A stretch of 64,000 nt of DNA from Liolophura sinensis. Its lineage: Eukaryota; Mollusca; Polyplacophora; Chitonida; Chitonidae. Position numbers and translations under genes: made by a program. Below, one piece after another: positions 56,101 through 64,000 of the stretch (its first letter is position 1; each line of letters opens with the position of its first letter). The notes under the pieces are model-generated. The model was not told the DNA's origin. It did no database searches and was given only the letters and a program-made list of their open reading frames with translations. The DNA lies in assembly GCF_032854445.1 (NCBI RefSeq), contig NC_088300.1:51496984-51560983 (forward strand), written 5' to 3'.

Positions 56101-59100
56101 TCTCTAGTTTTCTCAGGGTTGTAATGATATGTGGTATGGTTTGGGTGATACCAGAGAATTATGCCATCCACCCCAGTATTTTCTATTATGTAAGTAAATT
56201 TTTTATGTTTAAGTGAACAATTTAATACAAGGAAATTAATAATATACAGGATGCATGTAATTATAAAGATGTTTTTTTTCTCATCTATATAGTTTGCTAA
56301 AGAAGAATTCCAGCAGAATTACAGACGCCTGGCAAGAGAGCATTTAGACTTGGAGAAGTCCTATGCCCTTCTCCAATGTCACTCTGACATGTGTCAAGAT
56401 CCTCAGAGAGAAAATAAGGTGAGGAAGTCCTGTAGCTCTATGTTTCTGAATTTAGAAACCTTTGAAGATATTCCTTAGTTGTGTTGTTCATGATACTGGT
56501 ATTACAGGAATGAGGGTCAGTTGCCACATGTAGTGATCTCATGCCTGGTGAGCTCCATTATGTTGTGCCAATCTTCACTGAAGTGCATTGAATATGTAGA
56601 TGTTGTGAAGTACTTTATTGTTGGTAATTTTTTTTTCTAAGTAACCAGGTTCTTGAAAATACTCAGGAAAATAAAAGTTAAGTGGTGAGAAACAGAGAGG
56701 ATTTTGCAAATGAATTTGATTAACCTAATATGTTAAATTGAGGCGTTTGACTCGAAATTTGAGTTGGTTATCAGTTGAGTATACATTTGACTTCCCTACC
56801 ATTGTTTTTCTTTTCCTTTCTTTGGAGTTTGGTTCATTGAATGATTACTTTGTCCTGCAGGACTCACATTTTACAAAAAATGTACATTTTTCTTCCAGAG
56901 TTTTCTCCCTTGCTCTGCACAGCACGGAATTGTTTACTGAGAACATCCCAATCAGGCTTACTTATTGTATACAGATTTTAAATTCACACATAACTTTTAA
57001 CATTTTCTGCTGTGTATTCATTTATAAATATTTCATTTTCTTTTGTAGTCTCGATCAGCTTTGGAATCGGACTTGTTTAAAGCTCAGTGTAAGATCGAAA
57101 ACCTTGAAAAGTTCCTGAAACTGTCTGGTAAGGTAAGTACTATATTGTTGAGGTAATTTAAGAAAATCACTTCCACTAAAAGGAATTTAAGGTGAAGATG
57201 TTATAATTTCAAATGATAATGTTAGAAACTGTGATTGTTTTCCCACAAAGGAACAGACAAAATATTGTGGAAACCTACCATATCAGTATTGCCTTTTATT
57301 CAATATTTTGTCAGGGTATGATGATAAACCTGTAGTGTATTGATGTCACGGCTGAATTGAGTTCATAGCACATTGATTTGAAGCAGGATAACTAGGATGA
57401 CTGATGGAAAATGTGACCAGTGATTTAGTGGATATGGTGACTATGAAATCCGACCAACATTAAAGTTAAATAAAAAAAGTAGGAAAGATTATTAGAAATA
57501 GTACATTGAAGGACTCAAATTGGCATTTTGTACATACACTACTAGTATTCAGGAAATCATGCAAACAAAAAATGAAACCCACAACAGCTGCAACTGAGTT
57601 TATTTCTCTGACAGAAATATGGTGTGATGGATAACAAACAATATTAGCTTCTTAATGTCTGTATAAAGGTAACAATTTATATTCTCATTTCATAGTCAGT
57701 TGTTACCCCATTTCAAAACCCATAATGCATAGCGTCCATAGGCATTGATGTCACCATATTACTAGTGTGCCCATACTGAATAGTGCATTTGATTGATCTC
57801 CAGGACAGTAATTGGCTAGTGGAGAAAGAAACTTTACAAACAGATAACAAAGAGCTGGAGAACAGGGTAAGTTACAAATGGTAGGCTAGATGTATCAGAA
57901 GAATGATGGATCAATAAGTTAAGTGTAGATTCCACATCTAGACAGATTTTAGATGGCTTGAAAAGCTTGTGTATGCTTTTCACACACTTTGAAAGAAATG
58001 TGAATAAAACAGTTATTTTAATGATTCACTTAAGAGCATTATTACTCTTTTCATTCAACTGTCCATCTCTTTCTTAATACGACCAAAGAAACTTGTGGAA
58101 TGAAAATAAAAGAAAAAATCATAGTTTCTGCACATTTGAGTACTGGCATGTATGAGTGTATCTTTCTTATTCAGGTAAAAGAACTGGAAAAAGTAAAACA
58201 CCATTTGAGGCAGGAATTAAAAGAAGCCCATGAAAGGGAAGAGGAGCTGGAATTTAAATTTCTTGAACTGGAAGGAAGTGATGATGGGGAAATCCCTGGT
58301 GTAAGTAGTCTTTTGGTATCTGTAGATTTAAATTAGAGCCACCCTTTGCTGTTAGTGTCACCATGGTTACATCACTGATTCTTGTCCCAAAATGCCAGGC
58401 TTTCAGTCCAGGCATTAGTCTGAGTTTCTGGCTTGAGCCTTGCAATTGTTCTAAATGGAGCAATTTCTGAATTGAACGTGAGGATGCTGCTGGGCTTCTC
58501 AAAATGTCTGGTGCCAGTTTTAGTGAGAAAATTTGGACAATTCAGTCATTTACCATGTCTAGGACAGTAAATATGTTGGCCCCCTTGATACTGAACCCAC
58601 CTCAAGCTCAGCATAAGGGAAGAGCGCATGTACTGGTCAGCCTGATTTCAGTGCACTATAAATGGGAGGGGCATCCTTTTTTGCTTCATGACATTGCAGT
58701 GAGGCAGCACTGTAAACCAGATTGAAGATGAAAGCCAGTTGTTTAGATGATCACCCTCATGAGGTTATGTTAGCTATCCACACAATGATACTTCATCAGA
58801 GTATTGTACATGTATCTTGCACGAAAGTAAACCTACCACTATGCCATACTAAGTCAGTACACTTTGCTAAAGTCACACAGAGCAGTGACAACTTTCTCTG
58901 TAATTGACCAAAATACATATATGACACAAATTAATACTAAAATTTCTTATCTTCTGTTCATTTTCTGTCAACAGCCATTGGCTACCTCCAGCCCAGATAA
59001 AAGCAGATCGAGCAATGGCATTCAAGGCCTGGAGGAAATGCTGATGGAAGCTAAACAGCAAGTGAGTAGGATCGATAGAAAGTCAGGTCTAATTTGGTTC

Positions 59101-62100
59101 AGAATCAATGTCAGTGAAGTTAAAAGAAAACATTTGATTTAATGAACGCATACATTTTGACAAAGAAACTGTTTCAAAATTGTTTTGAAGAATACTCATC
59201 CATGTTATTTTAAAATTTCTGTTTATATTACATACAAGGTAATTGTTGTTCCAACTTAATACATCCTCTGTGGTACATGTACAGACCCCTGTTTATTCAC
59301 AGCTGCATACAATACACTATACATACATGTACATATGTACATATATATTTTATCTGATTTTGTGTAAACATTTGGATACAGATGTGCGTAATAGCTTTGA
59401 TTGCCATCTACATGTGGTGAATGCCAAGGAAGATACAGTCCCATTTTAAATAGGGAAATTCAGAACATTACTCAGTCTGGTATTTTGGATTAACTGATGG
59501 GAAAAAAATCTTGCCTATATGTGGATGTTAAATTTTTGGCATTTTATTTACTTTTCAATAGTTCCTTAATTTTTGTTACAGTATGTTTGTTTGGAAACAT
59601 TGGCCTCACCTATTTCTCATGTTATTGTGTTGTAGGATATTGATTTTCAAGACTTGCTACAGCAACTAGAGGAAGTTAAAAACCATATGGTGAGCTCTCA
59701 TGCTATCATGTCTTACCTTAACCAAAGCCGTTAAAGGGTCTTTTATTAGGGCATTTTGAGTATTGAGTAGTATCATCTCTAATATATTTTGAATTAGGAA
59801 AATTTTTGAATGAAGTCTACAATGAAGGTTGTAACTTTTTAGTGGAAATGTATTTTGACAGAATAGCTATATATTGGCATGTTACAAGAACAAGTTTCTA
59901 TCTCGTTGATGATTCATTTTTTTGGGTTGGTGTTTTATGTTGCACACTAGAATATTTCACTTAATTGATGGAGTTGGCCCAAAAAGCTGTCTCATGAGTT
60001 GTCTCATGTGTGTAATATTCTGTAGTACTGCGTGAAATAAAATATTGGTAAAATAAGTGAACAAATGTTATCATGATTAAATAGGTCAGGATGTCTCAGT
60101 TAATTTATCAGTTCACAGGTGTTACTGGATATTTAGCTGCCAGGGTGACTGAAATCAATATCTCGTTCTAGTCATGAACCACAGTATTTTGTCACCTTTC
60201 CTACCTGCCACACTTAATACATCTCACCTGTGGACCCCATGTTTATGTGTTAGGTTAGCTTTGTCTTGAGCTGGGCTAGTCTTAAATAAATTATAAGGGG
60301 TATGAAGCAAACATGGAAGATACCATTGTGGGATTGCATGGGGGAATGTGGTTTCACTGGTCATGCTGTCTCTCAACCATATGGCCTATGATCCTGACAT
60401 GTCAGAGTTCATTATCATTGAACTTTTATAGACCTAATTTGGTTGTGAATGAGAGATAACTTCTGTGTACGCAGGTGTATGATAGGGTTGTGGTATCGGT
60501 TTAGTTCACATGTGACCAGTTCCTGCTGGGTTTTTTTTTTTCTACTCGTCCCGCCGTCACAATGACTCATTTACATGTACCAGCTTCCAGTTGAAATGAT
60601 TACGTTTAATTCCTTTGGTGAAACGGATATACATCATAAACAGCCATGATATACAGAACTGACCAATAATTCACATCTCTCAGATCAAAATGATACTCAA
60701 CTAACGGCTTCTGGCAGAATGGTAGGTTGTTTGGATGTTGTTAACACTTGTTTACATGAGAAGACCATGCTGTGTTTTGTGTTGTTGATCCCTGTATACA
60801 CTGGTATTCCTGCATGAAAAGCTATACCTGTACAGGTCTGTGACAAATAGCTGTTGTGAACATAATACCTTTATGTCAACAGCCACAGATGGCCAGTGTT
60901 TAGCTATAACATGTATAGATGTATAGTAATAGTGAGACAGGTGATAGCAAGCGCTCTCTGATTCACCTCAGTTACATTTACATGGAATATAGGTAGGTCG
61001 TGACTTCACATCATTAAGTCTTCATTTCACATTTTCAGTCTGTATTACCTAACCAAGGTTTAAAGGTTCTAACTATTTTGAAAGAAGACATCCGTATCTT
61101 TATCAGAGTGTAATTTTTATTATTATTCTGCTCTATTTTAGTCAATTTAATGCCAAAGTGTATGTTTCCACACATTAACTGTGACGCTAAATAAAAACCA
61201 AACTGTTTAAGTTAACAGGTCCCTCAAGAGCTGTAATAACACTACCACTGTTTGTCATGTGTAAAATATAAAACAAAAACTAGACTGCAAGATTGAAATA
61301 CTGTAGGTTTTTATAAATGTATAGATTTGCAAATTTGTAACTTTTTTCACTTGTCAGCACAGCATATTGAAATCTGGCTTTTGCTAGGATTTGTGTATTG
61401 CCACTGTGACTTTGGGCACTGTGGCTCAGAAAGATCTTAGCATTTTAGTAAGCTAGACTGATGAAAGACAACATGTGGTAATGGCAGTGAAATGTACATG
61501 TAGTATTATCTCCAAGGAAATCTGGAACATGGCATGGAATATACATTATATTTCAATCAAATGCCGTATTTTTTAAAAAGTATTTGATACAAGGTATAAA
61601 AATATAAGCCCAGGAGCTTCTGGCTATGGTGTGTATTTCAGCTGATGACCCAGAATACTGTCATTATTTAGCACCATTTGAAATTGATAGGCCTACCTTT
61701 TGAAACCTACCTTTTGATTGTTTTCTTTGTTGCTATGACAACTACCTGTACCTGTCTTAAACATGTTTCTGAGCCTTTGTTGTAAGAAGTTCTATTTTTT
61801 TTAACTTGAAGCATGCCTTCCGTTGGAATCCTTAGCTAGAACACCAGCTGACCATTTATCTGTCTACTCGTTTAGCGTAGATAGATATCTAAATATTAGT
61901 ATGCAGTCAGCATATGTTTGGGATATTTTACATGTTTTCAGTTGGCAATACTATTCATGGTGCTACTTTCTCTGCTGTACATGCTATGTTGACATGTCTA
62001 TCCCTAAAATTGTCCAAATGCCTGAACCTATAGACCATATGTTTGTGTAAGTCAATATGTCACAATTGGTGTATTGATGCCATTCATCCACATGTTCATT

Positions 62101-62264
62101 ACATGTGGAATATAATGTGTATATCTCCTTTTTTTCTACTATCATATTAATCTGGTGTGTCTAAATGTGACACATCTATTTTGTACTTGCAGGATATAGC
62201 TGGCAGTGATCAGAGTAAATTGGCACTTCTGAAGGCTCATGCTTTCCTGGGAATTCTAGACAAG
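40953..62264 (+). CDS. JAKMIP: JAKMIP homologue, 13 exons seen (partial at both ends)
   Basis: Thirteen exons join without a frame break into 492 codons. The product is a coiled-coil protein that follows vertebrate JAKMIP1-3 from about the end of their first coiled-coil block to the central region. Shared landmarks: a KSKDRIISQLERQLG segment (vertebrate GKDRVILALEKELG), the KPL...K...EL...R stretch, EIEDLYKQLTEQNKVI, a basic RKRRRRQE run, YGYDEDNQSVDSE (vertebrate FGFDEESVDSE), LEKSYALLQ, KAQCKIENLE, DSNWLVEKE and LEFKFLELEG. JAKMIP proteins are cytoplasmic adaptors that bind microtubules and JAK family kinases and, in neurons, associate with GABA-B receptors and RNA granules. The vertebrate N-terminal coiled coil is not seen upstream, and the C-terminal JAK-binding part must lie beyond 64000. 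Which paralogue it is cannot be said; a single invertebrate gene is likely. Confidence 0.9.
41595..41717 (+). CDS. JAKMIP: JAKMIP exon b
   Basis: 41 codons, acceptor tttaattcacag, donor GTGAGT. LPPIEDTSDKKRVVPRVPS, then the heptad segment LERCLEEEKRRTHALTEQN, matching the vertebrate stretch before the second coiled coil. Confidence 0.9.
42368..42650 (+). repeat. Young SINE-A with perfect 13-bp target-site duplication and poly-A tail
   Basis: Body 42381-42637: A-box-like ggctcagtcggttagcg at the very start, B-box-like gttcaagtcc (42450-42459), the conserved gcttcctctccggccgtaag and 'gcggatggtcatgggttt' blocks, 'gagtacggcgtaaaacacca', then an uninterrupted run of about 17 A. Exact duplications tcttagagggctc flank it at 42368-42380 and 42638-42650. 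This is the least decayed copy in the window. Standard SINE structure: RNA polymerase III promoter head, mobilised by a LINE. Confidence 0.95.
43112..43220. repeat. Interspersed repeat D, copy 2
   Basis: gtaaaaatgcactttcagaa, gccttaaagtgatgctttt and gaaaaattcatcaaactttcc match the copies at 30.5 and 44.8 kb. A second aaaatgcacttta at about 43416-43430 hints that the element extends further right. Confidence 0.6.
44805..44911. repeat. Interspersed repeat D, copy 3
   Basis: gtaaaaatgcactttcagaa, then gtgcacaaatgcattaaaat, gatgccagtgcttga and gaggagaaattaagcaagct, paralleling the other copies. Confidence 0.6.
47501..47836 (-). CDS. Uncertain 111-residue open frame antisense to a JAKMIP intron
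   Basis: Located in a locally GC- and CpG-richer patch. Composition is protein-like and non-repetitive (for example ASKEGTISAGMPSGTKG, TAAEELRSAVSDQAQRVL). No domain, signal or splice site chosen. It may be a decayed insertion or a chance frame; the plus strand of the same patch has a shorter open stretch as well. Confidence 0.22.
   Translation of the reverse strand: MAKHQHKCTSEIAIINKTNTNQKNTLLLASKEGTISAGMPSGTKGTKEAGSSPTLLNMWSQTADIVPQCTAAEELRSAVSDQAQRVLVGDNGIPVLALQSHDSLKAGWLVT
48455..48916. repeat. 31-bp degenerate tandem repeat, about 15 units
   Basis: Units of aatatcagtttctcctgaag + aacagtgtggt repeat every 31 bases (the ggtaa landmark at 48486, 48517, 48548, 48579, 48610, 48641, 48703). 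Decay increases to the right. Minus-strand Leu/His/Gly frames here are by-products. Confidence 0.9.
49523..49669 (+). CDS. JAKMIP: JAKMIP exon c
   Basis: 49 codons between tttttccactgcag and GTATCA. MKRLSEMERRSKPLQDRSK then LEDQLKALSEENRKL: continuous heptads, parallel to the vertebrate KRSRETEVQLKPLVEKNKR region. Confidence 0.92.
50219..50710. mobile_element. TTAA-flanked inverted-repeat element (piggyBac-type MITE)
   Basis: The left end aggagaagaaaatttaa (from 50223) is the exact complement of the right end ttaaattttcttctcct (to 50706). TTAA flanks both ends (50219-50222 and 50707-50710), the target duplication typical of piggyBac-family elements. The 484-base body carries no transposase frame, so it is non-autonomous. 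It includes a moderately CpG-rich centre (cggaacctacgtccaacatt). It lies in the intron between JAKMIP exons c and d. Confidence 0.82.
51030..51200 (+). CDS. JAKMIP: JAKMIP exon d
   Basis: 57 codons, acceptor gttttaacttttag, donor GTAAGC. KEHCEQSRRKLSHVTRQLT, then SEIEDLYKQLTEQNKVIAAL, matching the vertebrate EQEIEFLRLQVLEQQHVIDDL heptads. Confidence 0.93.
51416..51470. repeat. Interspersed repeat E, copy 2
   Basis: Partner of 32248-32303; see that entry for the shared segments. Confidence 0.5.
51832..51903 (+). CDS. JAKMIP: JAKMIP exon e
   Basis: 24 codons, acceptor ccctgtttcag, donor GTAAGG. EKDRRIELIQYRKRRRRQE: the highly basic run corresponding to the vertebrate LLRSKRHRGKSLK segment. 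Confidence 0.92.
52281..52394 (+). CDS. JAKMIP: JAKMIP exon f
   Basis: 38 codons, acceptor tgcgtatttcag, donor GTGTGT. VKETAYGYDEDNQSVDSEV, then an acidic Ser/Asp stretch; the clearest family match (vertebrate VVETFFGFDEESVDSE). Confidence 0.95.
52701..56152. repeat. 108-bp satellite, about 32 units, in a JAKMIP intron
   Basis: Unit landmarks: ggatgaagacatccagcagt, ttcacagattcttcaccact, gaggttctgtggttagttct, agttttctcagggctgtaat and gatgtgtggtatggtttggg. Successive starts at 52701, 52809 and 52917 are exactly 108 apart. Variant units (cctccagcag with catattc; cagttcacag with a 2-base loss; ttatctctag) recur in a set order, giving a higher-order repeat: 53131 to about 53870 reappears at 54101 to about 54840. 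The array accounts for almost all of the intron between exons f and g. Confidence 0.96.
56293..56418 (+). CDS. JAKMIP: JAKMIP exon g
   Basis: 42 codons, acceptor catctatatag, donor GTGAGG. FAKEEFQQNYRRLAREHLDL then EKSYALLQCHS; vertebrate counterpart LTREYQALQRAYALLQ. Follows the satellite by only about 140 bases. Confidence 0.93.
57049..57132 (+). CDS. JAKMIP: JAKMIP exon h
   Basis: 28 codons, acceptor cattttcttttgtag, donor GTAAGT. SALESDLFKAQCKIENLEKF; vertebrate REQLQADLLRCQAKIEDLE. Confidence 0.94.
57804..57866 (+). CDS. JAKMIP: JAKMIP exon i
   Basis: 21 codons, acceptor ttgatctccag, donor GTAAGT. DSNWLVEKETLQTDNKELEN; vertebrate DSKWVEEKQLFIKRNQELLE. Confidence 0.94.
58175..58300 (+). 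CDS. JAKMIP: JAKMIP exon j
   Basis: 42 codons, acceptor tttcttattcag, donor GTAAGT. KVKHHLRQELKEAHEREEEL then EFKFLELEGSDD; vertebrate NHRLQQELQDARDQNELLEF and RNLELEE. Confidence 0.94.
58975..59061 (+). CDS. JAKMIP: JAKMIP exon k
   Basis: 29 codons, acceptor ttttctgtcaacag, donor GTGAGT. A Ser/Pro linker (PLATSSPDKSRSS), then IQGLEEMLMEAKQQ. It sits where vertebrate JAKMIPs have a non-coiled linker and is poorly conserved. Confidence 0.88.
59636..59689 (+). CDS. JAKMIP: JAKMIP exon l
   Basis: 18 codons, acceptor ttattgtgttgtag, donor GTGAGC. DIDFQDLLQQLEEVKNHM; vertebrate counterpart DVNIPDLIKQLDIL. One of the smallest exons here; its match makes it credible. Confidence 0.9.
59911..59980 (-). 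repeat. SINE-A tail fragment
   Basis: gttggtgttttatgttgcac, then agaatatttcacttaattga: the 3' tail only, diverged. Confidence 0.55.
59981..62192 (+). other. Rest of JAKMIP intron l-m
   Basis: AT-rich, apparently unique sequence; no repeat family or exon recognised. Confidence 0.6.
62193..62264 (+). CDS. JAKMIP: JAKMIP exon m (last seen)
   Basis: 24 codons, acceptor ttgtacttgcag, donor GTAGAC. DIAGSDQSKLALLKAHAFLG then ILDK, in the position of vertebrate EEQVAIIQASTVLSLAEKW. The donor is the weakest in the gene, but the phase-0 end is consistent. Further exons must lie past the window. Confidence 0.85.
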
Positions 62265-64000
62265 GTAGACAACTCTTCTTCTCTTCTCCCAGTGGTTAGC
62301 TTCTTCTCAGTCAACAGTAGTACTTTTATAGTTACAGATCAGAACTGAAATATTTGCATGCAAACCATTGACTTTCTATTCTCCTGTGGGGTTTAATTGT
62401 TAAACATTGAGAACATTGAGATTTACTGACTGCTCTCCTTAATATTAATGTTTATGCAAGAAATTTGTTTAAACTGACTGACATTGTCTAGCTAATCTCT
62501 TTGTAAAAAGGTATTTTTTTAACATCACTTTTACAAACGTGTAAAACATTTTCTTTCATACAAAGCTAATCCTGAATATGCAACATGTACATGCACCAAA
62601 TCTATACGCTCAAATGTTAACGTCTTATCTCCAAATGGCTAAGAATGACTGGTATTTTGTCTGTCTGTACATTTGTATGTCTGTCTAAGACTGGCTGAAG
62701 CATTGCGGAATTTTTCAGTAGACAGGTGAAGTCTGGCTGTAAACACTGACAGTGGTGAAATTCCTTTGCAACAAGTCATATTGTTGATTAAGTCACTGAT
62801 CTTTTTATTTGCCATGTCTAATGTTTAAGTTTTAATCAGATTGAAACATGCACAAAAGATAACTTTAAAACATTAAAACTTTAAAAGTCATGGCAAGCAG
62901 TACAGTTTATAAATGACTTATGTCACCATATGTTGTGCTACATACCCTATTTGAAAGGGGTCCCTGATATTAATATTTCATTTTAGTTAATATTTTAATG
63001 TCTGAGCAAGTAGGGATGCAGACTCAGTAGTTCAGAATAACCTCATCAAAGTACCTGCTTAAAATCCTTATAATGCTGTCAACTAAACCTACATTTGGCT
63101 GTCGATGGTTTATTCACATTCATACATGCATATTTTTTTCTATGTGTCATCTTAAGTTTTACCACCTTATTTGTCACCTTATTTTTCGATGTTAATAATA
63201 CAGAAAAACAGACTTGATCAGGTCCGTAAGACTGGTTCTTCTTATGGTAGTATAAAATACAGTATTATAAGTTAGCTATTACCATTTCCAGCTCACCTGA
63301 GGGAAAATGTGGTGAGTGATGACAACATTTCCAGGTACAAATACAAGAAATGGTGTCCACATTAGATACTAGGTAATACATTACCTGTCTTGAACACCTT
63401 ATAGTCCTTGGATTCCTGCATACATACAAACACAGTAGAGTGCAGGATTTTTTGCTGTCCATCACTGAGCCTTTAAAAACTTTCTCACGGTAATAACCAA
63501 TGAAAGAAGTTGAGGAATTCATAAAGAAATTCTGAACACATTTTTTTTTTGGGGATGTATAGTTTATCAAAAATATTGAAAGCTATGCTAATTATGTATA
63601 GAGTATAAATGCTGTAATAATAGTGTGGGAAGTGGAAAATTTGAGCAATTGATAATACAGTGCTGTGTCTAACCTTTGCAATCTAGTCAATTTGGGAAGT
63701 ACGTATACATGTACGTGCTGGAGCTGACATTTGACTTGGAGTTGGTTGTTTTTAATCAGTAGATTAGATGATTGATTAAGGAAGTCTTTTCTTGGGTTGA
63801 TGTATTTGTTTATCTGGCAGTGGGTTAACTTCTGATGACAATAGATGGTTGCATCCTGACTTGTAGAGGGTCCTTTAATGAGGAAGTAGAGGTTTGTTGC
63901 CATAGCAATCCAGGATGTCCTGTTACCGTGACAATCCAATCTGTGGCCTGTTACACGTTAGGCACCAATAATGAAGTCACTGATGAGAATTCATGTTTGA
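62265..64000 (+). other. Start of the next JAKMIP intron; nothing else recognised
   Basis: No in-phase exon with family similarity is visible up to the window end. AT-rich unique sequence with a few T runs. Confidence 0.6.

Noticed and set aside
63335-63372. Possible further JAKMIP exon (VQIQEMVSTLDT) near the window end
   Set aside because: Its end is phase 2, unlike every other exon of the gene, and it does not match the family sequence expected next.

Overview
The window is metazoan nuclear DNA: AT-rich, with split genes carrying GT-AG introns, many short tRNA-derived SINE copies, minisatellites and a decayed LINE. The two main SINE families, which I call SINE-A and SINE-B, and the overall composition suggest a lophotrochozoan, most likely a mollusc. 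That assignment is inference from repeat style; no species is claimed.

Layout. (1) 1-14.7 kb, minus strand: a five-exon gene (coding 14688 down to 1903) for a predicted 1703-residue, mostly disordered protein with a proline-rich N-terminus, a CxxC/helical block near residues 150-230 and a very long last exon. I do not recognise it firmly. A separate short coding-like terminal exon lies downstream at 284-396. (2) 14.7-22 kb: no gene seen. It holds a compact CCAAT/E-box/CRE cluster at 18.0 kb, a decayed non-LTR reverse transcriptase at 20.1-21.0 kb, and a SINE-B inserted in a SINE-A with a clean target-site duplication. (3) 22.3-23.3 kb, minus strand: a single-exon secreted CAP-domain protein whose CAP tetrad is largely lost. 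(4) 24-40.9 kb: an orphan coding-like exon at 24.65 kb, a CpG-rich candidate first exon at 30.04 kb, and several minisatellites and SINEs. (5) 40.95-62.3 kb, plus strand: thirteen exons of a JAKMIP (Janus kinase and microtubule-interacting protein) homologue. All are phase 0 on both sides, and the gene continues beyond the window. Its introns hold a fresh SINE-A, a TTAA-flanked inverted-repeat element, a 31-bp array and a 3.45-kb satellite of 108-bp units with a 970-bp higher-order repeat.

The genes do not form an operon or an evident pathway. JAKMIP proteins are cytoplasmic coiled-coil adaptors linking microtubules, JAK kinases and RNA granules; the CAP protein would be extracellular; the 1703-residue protein has no assigned role. 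I found no convincing new biological system. The best leads are the all-phase-0 JAKMIP exon set with its missing N-terminal exon and candidate alternative first exon, the unidentified 1703-residue protein, the degenerate CAP protein and the layered mobile elements.
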